Assembly (NCBI GenBank): GCA_035512595.1
Contig: DATKDU010000335.1
Span: forward strand, 1-15,484
From: DATKDU01 sp035512595
Lineage (GTDB): Bacteria > Planctomycetota > Planctomycetia > Pirellulales > Pirellulaceae
DNA length: 15,484 nucleotides
Direction of reading: 5' to 3'
Part shown: piece after piece, positions 6,164 through 12,867 of the stretch
Numbering within the stretch: position 1 is the stretch's first letter
Layout: each line of letters begins with the position of its first letter
Program-made: the position numbers and the translations under genes
The notes under the pieces: model-generated
Told to the model about the DNA's origin: nothing
The model's database searches: none
Seen by the model: the letters and a program-made list of their open reading frames with translations, nothing else

Positions 6164-7096
6164 ATGCAGCCGCAGCCCTATGACGGTGACCTGGAGGAGT
6201 ACGTCGCCTTGGCGCTCAAGCTCTGCCGCGCCACGGATGCCGAAGCGCTGCTCGTCATGCTCTCCGGCCCGACCGACTGGAACCGGCTCAAGGCCCAGGC
6301 CAGCTCGATGAAGGTCGTGGTGGCGGCCGACTCCGTGGAGGAAGCGGCAGGCGCCATCGAAGCCGGGCTGGCGACGATCATCGTCGGCATGGAAGACGCG
6401 CCGGTCATCGAGAAGCTGACCCAGGCCCTCCTCAACGGCGTAGCGCGCGAAATCCTGCAGCCGGGGGGGGGCATCGTGGTCATCTACAGCGGCTTCGAAG
6501 CCGACACGATCGACTCGATCAGCTTCGTGCAACTGGACGAGCATCTCGGCCGCCTCACCGCCCGCGACCTCAAGCAGCTCGAAACGAGCGTCCCGCTGGA
6601 GACGCTCAAGACGGTCGTCGATCTGGCGGTCGAGATCGGCCGCGAAGGACGCGAGGGCAAACCGGTCGGCACCATGTTCGTCGTCGGCGACACCCGCAAA
6701 GTCCTGGCCCACTGCCAGCCCGCCGGTTTCGACCCGGTGAAGGGCTACTCCCGCAGCGAACGCGACCTGTTCGATCCCCGCGTTCGCGAAGCGATCAAAG
6801 AAGTGGCCGGGCTCGACGGCGCGTTCATCGTCTCCCCCGACGGCACGGTGGAAAAAGCGGCCCAACTCGTGGACGCCCCCTACGCCAACCTGACCCTCTC
6901 CAAGGGGCTCGGCTCGCGGCACTGGGCCGGCGCTGCTATCAGCCGCTCGACCGCCGCCATCGCCATCGTCGTCAGCCAGTCCAGCGGCACCGTCCGGCTC
7001 TTCCAGGATGGCGAGGTCATGCTCCGCATCGAGCCCTTCCGCCAGGCCATGAAGTGGAAGGACTTTGAGTACGAGCCGCCGGACGACGGCGGGTAG
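6164..7096 (+). CDS. Diadenylate cyclase with DisA_N domain, DacZ-like architecture
   Basis: The protein should make the second messenger c-di-AMP from two ATP in the cytoplasm. From ATG 6164 it has 310 residues. The C-terminal half is a DisA_N (DAC) domain: GTMFVVGDTRKVL, then FDPRVREAIKEVAGLDGAFIVSPDG with the catalytic DGA at 218-220, then GLGSRHWAGAAISRSTAAIA and IVVSQSSGTVRLF. The second active-site motif is usually RHR; here it is R252-H253-W254. The N-terminal part (DAEALLVMLSG, VVVAADS) resembles the pyruvate-kinase C-terminal-like domain of archaeal DacZ, not the membrane helices of CdaA or the DNA-binding part of DisA. The frame is open upstream to GTG 5882, which would give 404 residues, but that stretch is unlike the rest. 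No ribosome site precedes either start. A run of nine G lies in the gene at 6463-6471. Confidence 0.85.
   Translation: MQPQPYDGDLEEYVALALKLCRATDAEALLVMLSGPTDWNRLKAQASSMKVVVAADSVEEAAGAIEAGLATIIVGMEDAPVIEKLTQALLNGVAREILQPGGGIVVIYSGFEADTIDSISFVQLDEHLGRLTARDLKQLETSVPLETLKTVVDLAVEIGREGREGKPVGTMFVVGDTRKVLAHCQPAGFDPVKGYSRSERDLFDPRVREAIKEVAGLDGAFIVSPDGTVEKAAQLVDAPYANLTLSKGLGSRHWAGAAISRSTAAIAIVVSQSSGTVRLFQDGEVMLRIEPFRQAMKWKDFEYEPPDDGG
6463..6471. repeat. G9 homopolymer inside the diadenylate cyclase
   Basis: Nine consecutive G encode Pro-Gly-Gly-Gly in frame, at the end of the N-terminal domain. The frame is intact at this length; gain or loss of one base would remove the cyclase domain. Confidence 0.7.
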
Positions 7097-7292
7097 CAGT
7101 TTCGGGGCGCCCCCTTCGGACCCCCGCCAAAGCGCCGGGCCGTCAAGCACAATCGCCGGGCATATCTCCTTTCTTCTGGCTGGATTTATCGATTGCGGCG
7201 ACCTTGGCGCACGCCTTGCCCGTAAATCAGGTGGAGGCCGTCAGCCTTCGGGCGGGAGCAGACGCCTGGTCTCAACCACAAGGAGAGAAGCC

Positions 7293-7604
7293 ATGAAAAA
7301 CTTGATCCTTTCTGCGGCAATTGTCGTCGCGACGTTCGTGGGCAGCCTTGCCTGGACGGAAACTGCCGACGCCAGGCCACGCGGCTATTACCGCGCGCCC
7401 GCTGCGCGTTACTACCAGCCGAACTACGCCTATCGCCCGTACTACCGCCAAAGCTACGGTTATCGTTCGTACTACCGGCCGAGCTACGGTTACCGGTCGT
7501 ACTACCGCCCGTCTTTCGGCTATGGCTATCCGTATCGGTCGTACTATGGCGGCTCGTACTACGGCAGCCCGTACGTCGGCAGCCGCGTGTACATCGGCTG
7601 GTAA
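7293..7604 (+). CDS. Secreted Tyr/Arg-rich decapeptide-repeat protein
   Basis: This 103-residue protein starts at ATG 7293, with AGGAG seven bases upstream. The signal peptide MKNLILSAAIVVATFVGSLA is followed by TETADA and probable cleavage, giving a mature protein of about 75 residues that is almost entirely Tyr, Arg, Ser, Gly and Pro. Three decapeptide units follow one another at 7425-7514 (YAYRPYYRQS, then YGYRSYYRPS twice), with a looser continuation FGYGYPYRSYYGGS. Codons differ between the two identical units (GGT TAT CGT against GGT TAC CGG), so the peptide appears kept by selection. Such compositions occur in cell-surface or matrix proteins; actual function unknown. It lies 196 bases after the cyclase and 349 bases before the next gene. 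Confidence 0.8.
   Translation: MKNLILSAAIVVATFVGSLAWTETADARPRGYYRAPAARYYQPNYAYRPYYRQSYGYRSYYRPSYGYRSYYRPSFGYGYPYRSYYGGSYYGSPYVGSRVYIGW
7425..7514 (+). repeat. Three tandem 30-base coding repeats
   Basis: Units at 7425-7454, 7455-7484 and 7485-7514 encode Y[A/G]YR[P/S]YYR[Q/P]S. They are diverged at third positions and conserved in protein. Confidence 0.75.
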
Positions 7605-7953
7605 CCTCCGGCTAACTGCTCGCGGCGCCCTGCTAGCAGCGCCGCTGCCGGCAATGCCGGTCGCTGCCGCAGCGGTCCGGGTAAATCTTGCGGCCGCCGG
7701 GGGACTGCGGTTCAGCCGCCGCCGCCGGCGGGCCGATGACCAAGGATGCGGAAGGGAGTTCTGCGCGAAGGGGCTGGCGCCAACTCGGGGGTGGCAGCCG
7801 GCCCGTCGCCGCGGATCCTCGCCGATTTCCCCCCGCGCCCAGCTAGTCACCCCCGCCGGACGACAGTTCGAAGCGTCGCTGCGTCGCTCCGGCGACCAAG
7901 TTACCACTTGCCGCGACTTGCCCAAATGCGGCCTTAAATCGGGAGGGATTCTG
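7605..7953. other. Intergenic stretch, hairpin-rich, no gene
   Basis: No supported reading frame; translations are Ala/Arg-rich low complexity. A hairpin at 7622-7645 (GCGGCG / CGCCGC with an inner CTGC-TA-GCAG) directly follows the Tyr/Arg-rich gene and may end or stabilise its mRNA, though no T-run follows. Further small palindromes (CCGGCA-AT-GCCGG, CGCTG-CCG-CAGCG) follow. Confidence 0.45.
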
Positions 7954-8490
7954 ATGCGACGGATACTTTTGCTCGGCGGCTTTGGCGCCGCCCTGTTGCT
8001 CACCACCAGCGCCAATGCCGACTGGCACGAGTTCTGGAACCGTGTGGGCGTGGACTTTCACCGGAACAACGCCTGGCCCGAGCCGTTTGTCAGCGCGGAC
8101 CGGGAGGTGACGCGGGAATACTTCCGCATCCAGGTGAACAACGGCTGGCGGATGCAGAACACGATCGGCCGGTGGTTCTTTGATGAAGAGACCAACCAGC
8201 TCAACGAGGCGGGCGAGATCAAGCTCCGCCAGGTGGCCACGCAGAGCCCGGTCCATCGCCGGACCGTGTTTGTGCTGATGGGGACCTCCCCCGACGTCAC
8301 GGCCAAGCGGGTCGAGTCGGTCCAGCAGACCCTGGCGCAGATGCTGCCCGAAGGCCCCGTGCCGCAGGTTCTCTTAACCGACGTGGACCTGGAAGCGGGT
8401 TCCGGTGCTTACTACGACAAGGTCAGCTCCGCCTACAACTCCTCCATCCCCGCCCCGCGTCTCACCGGTGGCAGTGGCGGCGCCAAGTAG
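7954..8490 (+). CDS. Secreted protein of unknown function
   Basis: This 178-residue protein starts at ATG 7954, with GGAGG seven bases upstream. The signal peptide MRRILLLGGFGAALLLTTSA ends in NA before DWHEFWNRVGVDFH. The mature domain (about 155 residues) includes FRIQVNNGWRMQNTIGRWFF, LNEAGEIKLRQVATQSPVHR and a segment QVLLTDVDLEAG, and ends in a short Gly/Ser tail. The LRQVATQSP---RTVFVLMG pattern, with a repeated VESVQQTLAQ helix, hints at an alpha/beta fold similar to OmpA/BON-like periplasmic domains, but no family can be named. The strong terminator at 8525-8560 ends this unit. The frame is open far upstream, but the ribosome site and signal peptide fix the start. Confidence 0.8.
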   Translation: MRRILLLGGFGAALLLTTSANADWHEFWNRVGVDFHRNNAWPEPFVSADREVTREYFRIQVNNGWRMQNTIGRWFFDEETNQLNEAGEIKLRQVATQSPVHRRTVFVLMGTSPDVTAKRVESVQQTLAQMLPEGPVPQVLLTDVDLEAGSGAYYDKVSSAYNSSIPAPRLTGGSGGAK

Positions 8491-8524
8491 CAAGCGACCG
8501 GCGGACAGCCGACAACCAACTCTC

Positions 8525-8560
8525 ACGGCCCGGAGCTTTTGCTCCGGGCCGTTTTTGTTT
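8525..8560 (+). terminator. Strong intrinsic terminator
   Basis: A perfect 12-bp GC-rich stem ACGGCCCGGAGC / GCTCCGGGCCGT with loop TTTT is followed by TTTTTGTTT, 34 bases after the stop of the secreted-protein gene. This is the clearest terminator in the window. Confidence 0.92.
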
Positions 8561-8707
8561 GACGGCACTGACTCCCGGCCCCTTCTTTGCGCGCTGCCGC
8601 GGACCGGGACGGCTTGACAGTCCGGGGGGAAAGTCGGTCAGTTGACGTTTGCAACGCGGTCCGATCGCAGAAAGACTGAGGCCAGCGAACTTTCTTGGGA
8701 GCCCTCC

Positions 8708-9778
8708 ATGCGAATCCTGATTGCCCTCACATTGGCGTTCGCGGCCTCTTCGGTCCTGGCCGAGGAGCCGGCGACGCGTGTTTACCAAAATCAGCTCACA
8801 CGGCTCAAAGATCCCCAGCCGCTGCTGGCCGATTACCCCCAGTTTGTCGAGCCGGTGAAGGAGCTCGTGCGGTACGCAGCGCCGACCCTCGTCGATGACG
8901 AAGGGGCCGACCTCGCGGTGCGGGCCTGGCGGTTTTCGTACAACGCCCGCGGCATTATCGAGATGCCTAACCGCCTCAAAGCGGCCGACACGGCAATCAT
9001 CATGGTCCACCCGTGGGGGATCGACGACGGCCAGGGGTGGAAAACTCCCGAGCCGGCCGGCGTGTGCGACTTCTGCACGGTGCCGAAAAACAAGCTCGCC
9101 TCGCGTCACACCCGCGAGGTGATTGACCCCTTCCACGCCTCGCTCCGCGGCAAGGTGGCGCTGGTCATGTACAGCCTCCCCGGCAAGGAGGACCCGATCC
9201 GCAAGAAGCTCTACCGCTCGATCCGAGGCAAACCGACGGATGCCGACCGCAAAACGGGCGCCATCGAGCTGAAGGAAAAGCTCGGTTCGTTCAAGTACCA
9301 AGGCGAGCCGCTGCCGGCAACGATTGAGCTGTCGAAGGACAACCCGGTCCGCGATTACTTCAAGCAGTTCCCCGGCCTCGATGCCACCGCCCGCTACAAC
9401 AACGCCGGCTTCTGGGATCTGCCGATCCCGGTCACGAGCGACCTGAAGACCGATCCCGACGACGTGGTGATCTACGACGGCGACGGCTATCCCCCCTTGC
9501 GCGACTTCCTCAAGAAGCAAGGCATCCGCCACATTCTGCTGACCGGCTACGCTACCGACATGTGCTACTGCCGCACGACCGCCGGCTACGAGAACCTCTC
9601 CAAAGACTTCAACGTCTTCCTCGTCGGCGACGCAACCCTGGCCACCTTCCCCGCCAACTCGACGCCGCGCTTCGCCACCAACGCCCACATCTCGTTTGCC
9701 TCGCTCAATCAACTGGTAACGCAGGTGTCGTGGGTGAAGTACAGTAGGATAGGTTTTCAACCTGTCCAGGAAGAGTAA
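8708..9778 (+). CDS. Secreted isochorismatase-fold cysteine hydrolase
   Basis: This 356-residue protein starts at ATG 8708, with GGGAG six bases upstream, and has a signal peptide MRILIALTLAFAASSVLA. The isochorismatase-like core appears as DTAIIMVHPWGIDDGQGW, then DDVVIYDGDGYPPLRDFLKK, then HILLTGYATDMCYCRTTAGY with the nucleophile-position Cys at 286, and FNVFLVGDATLATFP. Of the usual Asp-Lys-Cys triad only Cys is obvious: the Asp position reads His101 and the Lys of the following strand is not seen, so the reaction may differ or be lost. A long insertion (about residues 110-260) separates the first strand from the rest. The last 11 residues (SRIGFQPVQEE) are encoded by an interspersed repeat. 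It stands alone between a terminator and a foldback element. Confidence 0.8.
   Translation: MRILIALTLAFAASSVLAEEPATRVYQNQLTRLKDPQPLLADYPQFVEPVKELVRYAAPTLVDDEGADLAVRAWRFSYNARGIIEMPNRLKAADTAIIMVHPWGIDDGQGWKTPEPAGVCDFCTVPKNKLASRHTREVIDPFHASLRGKVALVMYSLPGKEDPIRKKLYRSIRGKPTDADRKTGAIELKEKLGSFKYQGEPLPATIELSKDNPVRDYFKQFPGLDATARYNNAGFWDLPIPVTSDLKTDPDDVVIYDGDGYPPLRDFLKKQGIRHILLTGYATDMCYCRTTAGYENLSKDFNVFLVGDATLATFPANSTPRFATNAHISFASLNQLVTQVSWVKYSRIGFQPVQEE
9744..9767. repeat. Interspersed palindromic repeat, copy 1 (inside the 3' end of a gene)
   Basis: The 24 bases begin GTAGGATAGG and end CAACCTGTCC. They match the arms after mrp (14546-14569) with two C-to-T differences. The repeat supplies the C-terminal codons of the isochorismatase-like gene. 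Confidence 0.8.
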
Positions 9779-9858
9779 CGGCGACGGAAGAGTCAACAGG
9801 CTTGCCGGTAGGTGAATGAAATGGCGGGCTAGTGGCGACCCTCAAGCCCGATTTGTCT

Positions 9859-10022
9859 CCACCGACCCTGGTCGGTGGGAATTTGACTGAAAGGCTAGCC
9901 GTGAAGCGCACACCCCCCTTTTCTCCCCTCCGCCGCTTTGCGGCGGAAGGGAGAAAAGGGGGGATTTTTTTTGGGGCGCGATCTAGCCGGTCAATCAACA
10001 ACCCACCGACCAGGGTCGGTGG
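9859..10022. mobile_element. Nested foldback (MITE-like) element
   Basis: The ends carry the palindrome CCACCGACC-CT-GGTCGGTGG (9859-9878) and its inverse with AG in the centre (10003-10022), so the two ends are inverted copies of each other. Inside lies a 24-bp stem with one mismatch (9913-9936 and 9940-9963; left arm begins CCCCCCTTTTCTCCCC, loop TTT), followed by eight T (9965-9972). Intermediate bases (GGCTAG, TTGACTGA/TTGATTGA) are also partly inverted, so the whole 164 bases can fold back. No transposase is encoded. It could also act as a terminator for the isochorismatase-like gene. Confidence 0.65.
9913..9972 (+). terminator. Long hairpin with T8 tail, possible terminator
   Basis: The 24-bp stem (one mismatch) plus T8 meets the form of an intrinsic terminator, 135 bases after the isochorismatase-like stop. 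It is also the core of the foldback element. Confidence 0.5.
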
Positions 10023-10057
10023 TGTGCATTGCAGGTGCATCCGACCTAGCGGACCGG

Positions 10058-10063
10058 TACAAT
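10058..10063 (+). promoter_or_regulatory. -10 box TACAAT before the DUF4926 cassette
   Basis: TACAAT matches five of six sigma-70 -10 positions and ends nine bases before ATG 10073. Transcription would start about at the start codon, giving a leaderless or near-leaderless mRNA; there is no ribosome site here. No good -35 is seen. Confidence 0.45.
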
Positions 10064-10072
10064 CAGTCGATC

Positions 10073-10294
10073 ATGAATGAGCACGACATGGTCGTCTTGA
10101 CTCAATCGCTCCCCGATCGCGGCTTGATGGCCGGCGATGTCGGCGCGATCGTGTTCGTCCATGAAGCCGGCAAGTCATACGAGGTGGAGTTCGTCGCCGG
10201 CAGTGGAGCGACCATTGCGCAGGTAACGCTGGACGCCAGCGACATTCGGCCCGTTGCCACGAGTGAAATTCTGCACGTCCGCAGTGTTGCGTGA
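10073..10294 (+). CDS. DUF4926 small protein
   Basis: This 73-residue protein starts at ATG 10073 (MNEHDMVVLTQSLPDRGLMA). The pattern D-VVLT--LP--GL-AGDVGAIVFVHEAGKSYEVEFVAG...VTLDASDIRPV is the DUF4926 signature, a small SH3-like beta barrel of full family length. DUF4926 proteins are often found next to putative immunity or toxin-antitoxin-type genes, but no activity is established to my knowledge. It is the first gene of a tight cassette: the next start is 12 bases after its stop and the third gene 11 bases after the second. There is no ribosome site, and the TACAAT box nine bases upstream suggests leaderless expression. Confidence 0.85.
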   Translation: MNEHDMVVLTQSLPDRGLMAGDVGAIVFVHEAGKSYEVEFVAGSGATIAQVTLDASDIRPVATSEILHVRSVA

Positions 10295-10306
10295 ACCGGA
10301 GGCGCC

Positions 10307-10513
10307 ATGCTCCACAACGATAAAGACTTGAGGGCAATGCAGGAGCGCATTTGCCATTTCCTGGCACAACTCGTTCATCTGCGAAAGATGGAATCGAATC
10401 CGGTCAACTATCGATTATCCGCGTCGGGATTCCTGGCCGAGATCGACCGGATGCAGCTGGAGATTCGGGAATACCTCAGCGCGCTCCCATCGCGTGTTGA
10501 AGCAGGCGTCTGA
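10307..10513 (+). CDS. Small helical protein of the DUF4926 cassette
   Basis: This 68-residue protein starts at ATG 10307, with GGAGG four bases upstream, 12 bases after the DUF4926 stop. Predicted almost fully helical (DLRAMQERICHFLAQLVHLR, then SGFLAEIDRMQLEIREYLS), it has no signal peptide or membrane segment. The heptad-like leucine spacing suggests a helical hairpin or a dimer. Its placement between DUF4926 and a SUKH-like gene suggests a linked role. No family is recognised. The codons are less GC-biased than in the surrounding genes. Confidence 0.75.
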   Translation: MLHNDKDLRAMQERICHFLAQLVHLRKMESNPVNYRLSASGFLAEIDRMQLEIREYLSALPSRVEAGV

Positions 10514-10524
10514 AAGAATTGGCG

Positions 10525-11286
10525 ATGCAGCCCACACCGTTGAAATACCACCATGAGGCGGCCAAACTCTTGCCTCACCGCCTTCGTGTTTCCGACGCTG
10601 CGGCTAAGGCAGTTCAACAACGCGAATTGGAGCTGGACATCACATTCCCCGCGGCAGTGCGCGAATGGTATTCAATCGAAGGTGCAAGCGCCCTGTTGGC
10701 TGCGTACAGCAATGACGACCGCCCCATTGAGCTGAGTAAACTAGGCGCGCCGTTTGATGACTGGTACGGCGGTGGGCCGAGGAATTTCGTCCCCGAGGGA
10801 CTCTTGCTGTTCATGTGCGAGAATCAAGGAGTCTGCAACTGGGCAGTCAAATTGGATGGCACGCCTGACCCTGCCGTTGTCGTCGAAGTGGACACGGCTC
10901 CCAACGCCGATTGGCTGCCGTGTGCCGAGCACTTTTCAATCTTCACCTATTGTCAAATCTGGGATCATTCATCTCGCGAGGCGGGAGTGGCAGCACAGGA
11001 AACCGAGCTTTCGCCGAATGACCTTGCATTCTTGAAATCGCATTTTCGCGAGCTACCTACGACAAACAGATGGCCTGGGAACGCGAATTATCGGTTCGAG
11101 AATGAATGCGGAGCGATCCTCATTTGGGACGGCGGAGATTGTGGCGCTGACTGGTTTGCATGGTCCCGTACAGCATCAGGCCTGGAATCGCTGCTGCACT
11201 CCATTTGGCACTGCGGCGAGCTTTCGCAAACTTTTTACGAAATCGAAGGACCTGCTGCCGCGATCTTGAAGAAGTTGCGAAGCTGA
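10525..11286 (+). CDS. SUKH/SMI1-KNR4-like protein
   Basis: This 253-residue protein starts at ATG 10525 (a TTG two codons upstream is possible), 11 bases after the previous stop. Residues about 30-115 (LELDITFPAAVREWYSIEGA, then LSKLGAPFDDWYGGGP, FVPEGLLLFMCENQGVCNWAVKL) fit the SMI1/KNR4 (SUKH) pattern, with a 'FP--VREWYS-EGA' helix and a 'FMCENQGVCNWA' strand. SUKH proteins include immunity proteins of polymorphic toxin systems, though many are of unknown function. A second, related-looking half follows (FLKSHFRELPTT, ENECGAILIWDGGDCGADWF), perhaps a degenerate second domain. No toxin gene is adjacent. Codon use is less GC-rich than in neighbours, in line with recent transfer. Confidence 0.75.
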   Translation: MQPTPLKYHHEAAKLLPHRLRVSDAAAKAVQQRELELDITFPAAVREWYSIEGASALLAAYSNDDRPIELSKLGAPFDDWYGGGPRNFVPEGLLLFMCENQGVCNWAVKLDGTPDPAVVVEVDTAPNADWLPCAEHFSIFTYCQIWDHSSREAGVAAQETELSPNDLAFLKSHFRELPTTNRWPGNANYRFENECGAILIWDGGDCGADWFAWSRTASGLESLLHSIWHCGELSQTFYEIEGPAAAILKKLRS

Positions 11287-11340
11287 ACGAAGTCTCGTAA
11301 TTAGCAGGCAAACAGTGGTGAAACGGCATCAACTACCCAT

Positions 11341-11346
11341 TACAAT
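11341..11346 (+). promoter_or_regulatory. -10 box TACAAT before the DUF1501 gene
   Basis: TACAAT ends six bases before ATG 11353, so the transcript would begin at or next to the start codon. There is no ribosome site. The arrangement is the same as upstream of the DUF4926 gene. Confidence 0.45.
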
Positions 11347-11352
11347 AACCCC

Positions 11353-12867
11353 ATGCTCTCCCTCCTCGGCACCAAGCGAAAACTCTGCGACGGCCTGACA
11401 CGCCGCGACTTGCTGCACGTCGGCGGCATTGGGCTGTGGGGGCTGTCGCTGGCGTCGGTGATGGAGTCAGCGAATGCCGCGGAGGAACAGGCGGCCGCGA
11501 AACGACCCGAGCTACCCAACTTCGGCAAAGCCAAGCGGTGCGTGCTGATTTACCTGTTCGGCGCTGCGCCGCAGCATGAGACGTTCGATCCCAAGCCGGA
11601 AGCGCCGGCGGAGATTCAGGGGGAGCTGAAGGCGATACCAACATCTCTGACGGGCGTGCAGTTCGGTGAAGGATTGCCCAAGACGGCGCAGGTCGCCGAT
11701 CGGCTGACGATCGTCCGCTCGATGTCGCATCCCTATCCTCTGCACGGGGCGGCCTACGCTCTCAGCGGACTGCCGGTCTACACGACCGACGTGGAGGCCC
11801 GGCCGCGCGACGAGCGGCTCTGGCCCTACGTCGGCTCGATTGCCGACTTTTTTTGGACGCAGCAAAGCGGCGGGATCAAACCGGTGCTCCAGAACGTCGG
11901 ACTGCCATGGGCGTTCAACTCGCAGGCCGAGGACCTGGGACTGCTCGCCGGGCCGTACGCCTCGTTCCTGGGGCCGCAATACGACCCGGTCTGGACGCAG
12001 TACCACGGCGCAGGCCAGAAGCAGGCCCCCAAGTGCCGGCACGAGCAGCCAAAGATCTACGACGATCCGTATGCTGCCTGCCCGCGCGACGGCAAGTTCA
12101 CGTTCCAGGGGACCGGGCCGAAGCCGGAAGAGCTGGCCGACGCGCGGCTGGGCCTACGGCAGACCCTACTGACTCAGTTCGACGCAGCCCGCCGCGAGAT
12201 GGACCAGGCGGCCGCGGTCCGCGACTACGGTACGCAAAAACAGCGGGCCCTGTCGCTGCTCACGTCGCCTGAGCTGCGCGAGGCGCTCGATATCGGCCGC
12301 GAGAGCGACTCGCTCCGCGAGCAATACGGCTATACCCTCTTCGGCCAGTCGTGCCTGGCCGCGCGGCGGCTGCTCGAAGCCGGCAGCCGCTTCGTCACCG
12401 TCTTCTGGGACGCCTATGGCACCTACTTTAGCGGCGGCTGGGACACCCACCAGAACCACTACCCGCGGCTAAAGGAATACCTGCTGCCGGGTTTCGACAC
12501 AGCCTTCGCGACCTTCCTTCGCGACCTGGAAGAGCGCGGCCTTTTCGACGACACGCTCGTGATTTGCACGACCGAGCACGGCCGCACGCCGCAAATCGAC
12601 AGCAAGCCCGCAGGCGCCGCCCGCCATCACTGGTCCAAAGCCTACAGCACGGTCCTGGCCGGCGGCGGCACTGGCCGCGGAACGGTCGTCGGCAAGACCG
12701 ACTCCATCGGCGGCGAAGTCCTCGACTGCCCGGTGACGCCGAAGGACATCCAGGCGACGGCACTTCATCTCTTAGGCATCAATCCCGAAACGCCGATTTA
12801 CGACCGGCTCCATCGCCCCCATCGTCCGGCCGGCGACGGCGAAGTGCGCAAGGAATTGCTCGGCTGA
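11353..12867 (+). CDS. Tat-exported DUF1501 protein
   Basis: This 504-residue protein starts at ATG 11353. A twin-arginine-type N-terminus LTRRDLLHVGGIGLWGLSLA is followed by the DUF1501 core of the alkaline-phosphatase superfamily: CVLIYLFGAAPQHETFDPKP, SLTGVQFGEGLPKTAQVADR, LTIVRSMSHPYPLHGAAYALSG, then SRFVTVFWD, GGWDTHQNHYPRLKEYLLPG, VICTTEHGRTPQID, and RHHWSKAYSTVLAGGGTGRG near the end. DUF1501 proteins are very numerous in planctomycetes, often beside DUF1549/DUF1553 cytochrome-type genes, and their chemistry is not established. Here the usual partner is absent; the gene instead overlaps the start of a receiver-like gene by one base (TGATGA). The upstream TACAAT suggests a leaderless mRNA. 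Confidence 0.92.
   Translation: MLSLLGTKRKLCDGLTRRDLLHVGGIGLWGLSLASVMESANAAEEQAAAKRPELPNFGKAKRCVLIYLFGAAPQHETFDPKPEAPAEIQGELKAIPTSLTGVQFGEGLPKTAQVADRLTIVRSMSHPYPLHGAAYALSGLPVYTTDVEARPRDERLWPYVGSIADFFWTQQSGGIKPVLQNVGLPWAFNSQAEDLGLLAGPYASFLGPQYDPVWTQYHGAGQKQAPKCRHEQPKIYDDPYAACPRDGKFTFQGTGPKPEELADARLGLRQTLLTQFDAARREMDQAAAVRDYGTQKQRALSLLTSPELREALDIGRESDSLREQYGYTLFGQSCLAARRLLEAGSRFVTVFWDAYGTYFSGGWDTHQNHYPRLKEYLLPGFDTAFATFLRDLEERGLFDDTLVICTTEHGRTPQIDSKPAGAARHHWSKAYSTVLAGGGTGRGTVVGKTDSIGGEVLDCPVTPKDIQATALHLLGINPETPIYDRLHRPHRPAGDGEVRKELLG

Noticed and set aside
5486..7150. 554-codon minus-strand open frame across the cyclase
   Set aside because: It is an antisense shadow: the plus strand encodes the clear DAC domain, and the minus translation is Arg/Gly/Asp-rich without motifs. 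Its end also overlaps the real Gfo/Idh-like gene in another frame.
7321..7953. Extended open frame upstream of the secreted-protein start
   Set aside because: The ribosome site and signal peptide at 7954 fix the start, and the upstream codons overlap the Tyr/Arg-rich gene in another frame.
8614..8642. TTGACA at 8614-8619 as a promoter for the isochorismatase-like gene
   Set aside because: A perfect -35 hexamer, but no -10 at 16-18 bases.
8462..9796. 444-codon minus-strand open frame across the isochorismatase-like gene
   Set aside because: Antisense to a gene with signal peptide, ribosome site and fold motifs. High GC makes long antisense frames common.
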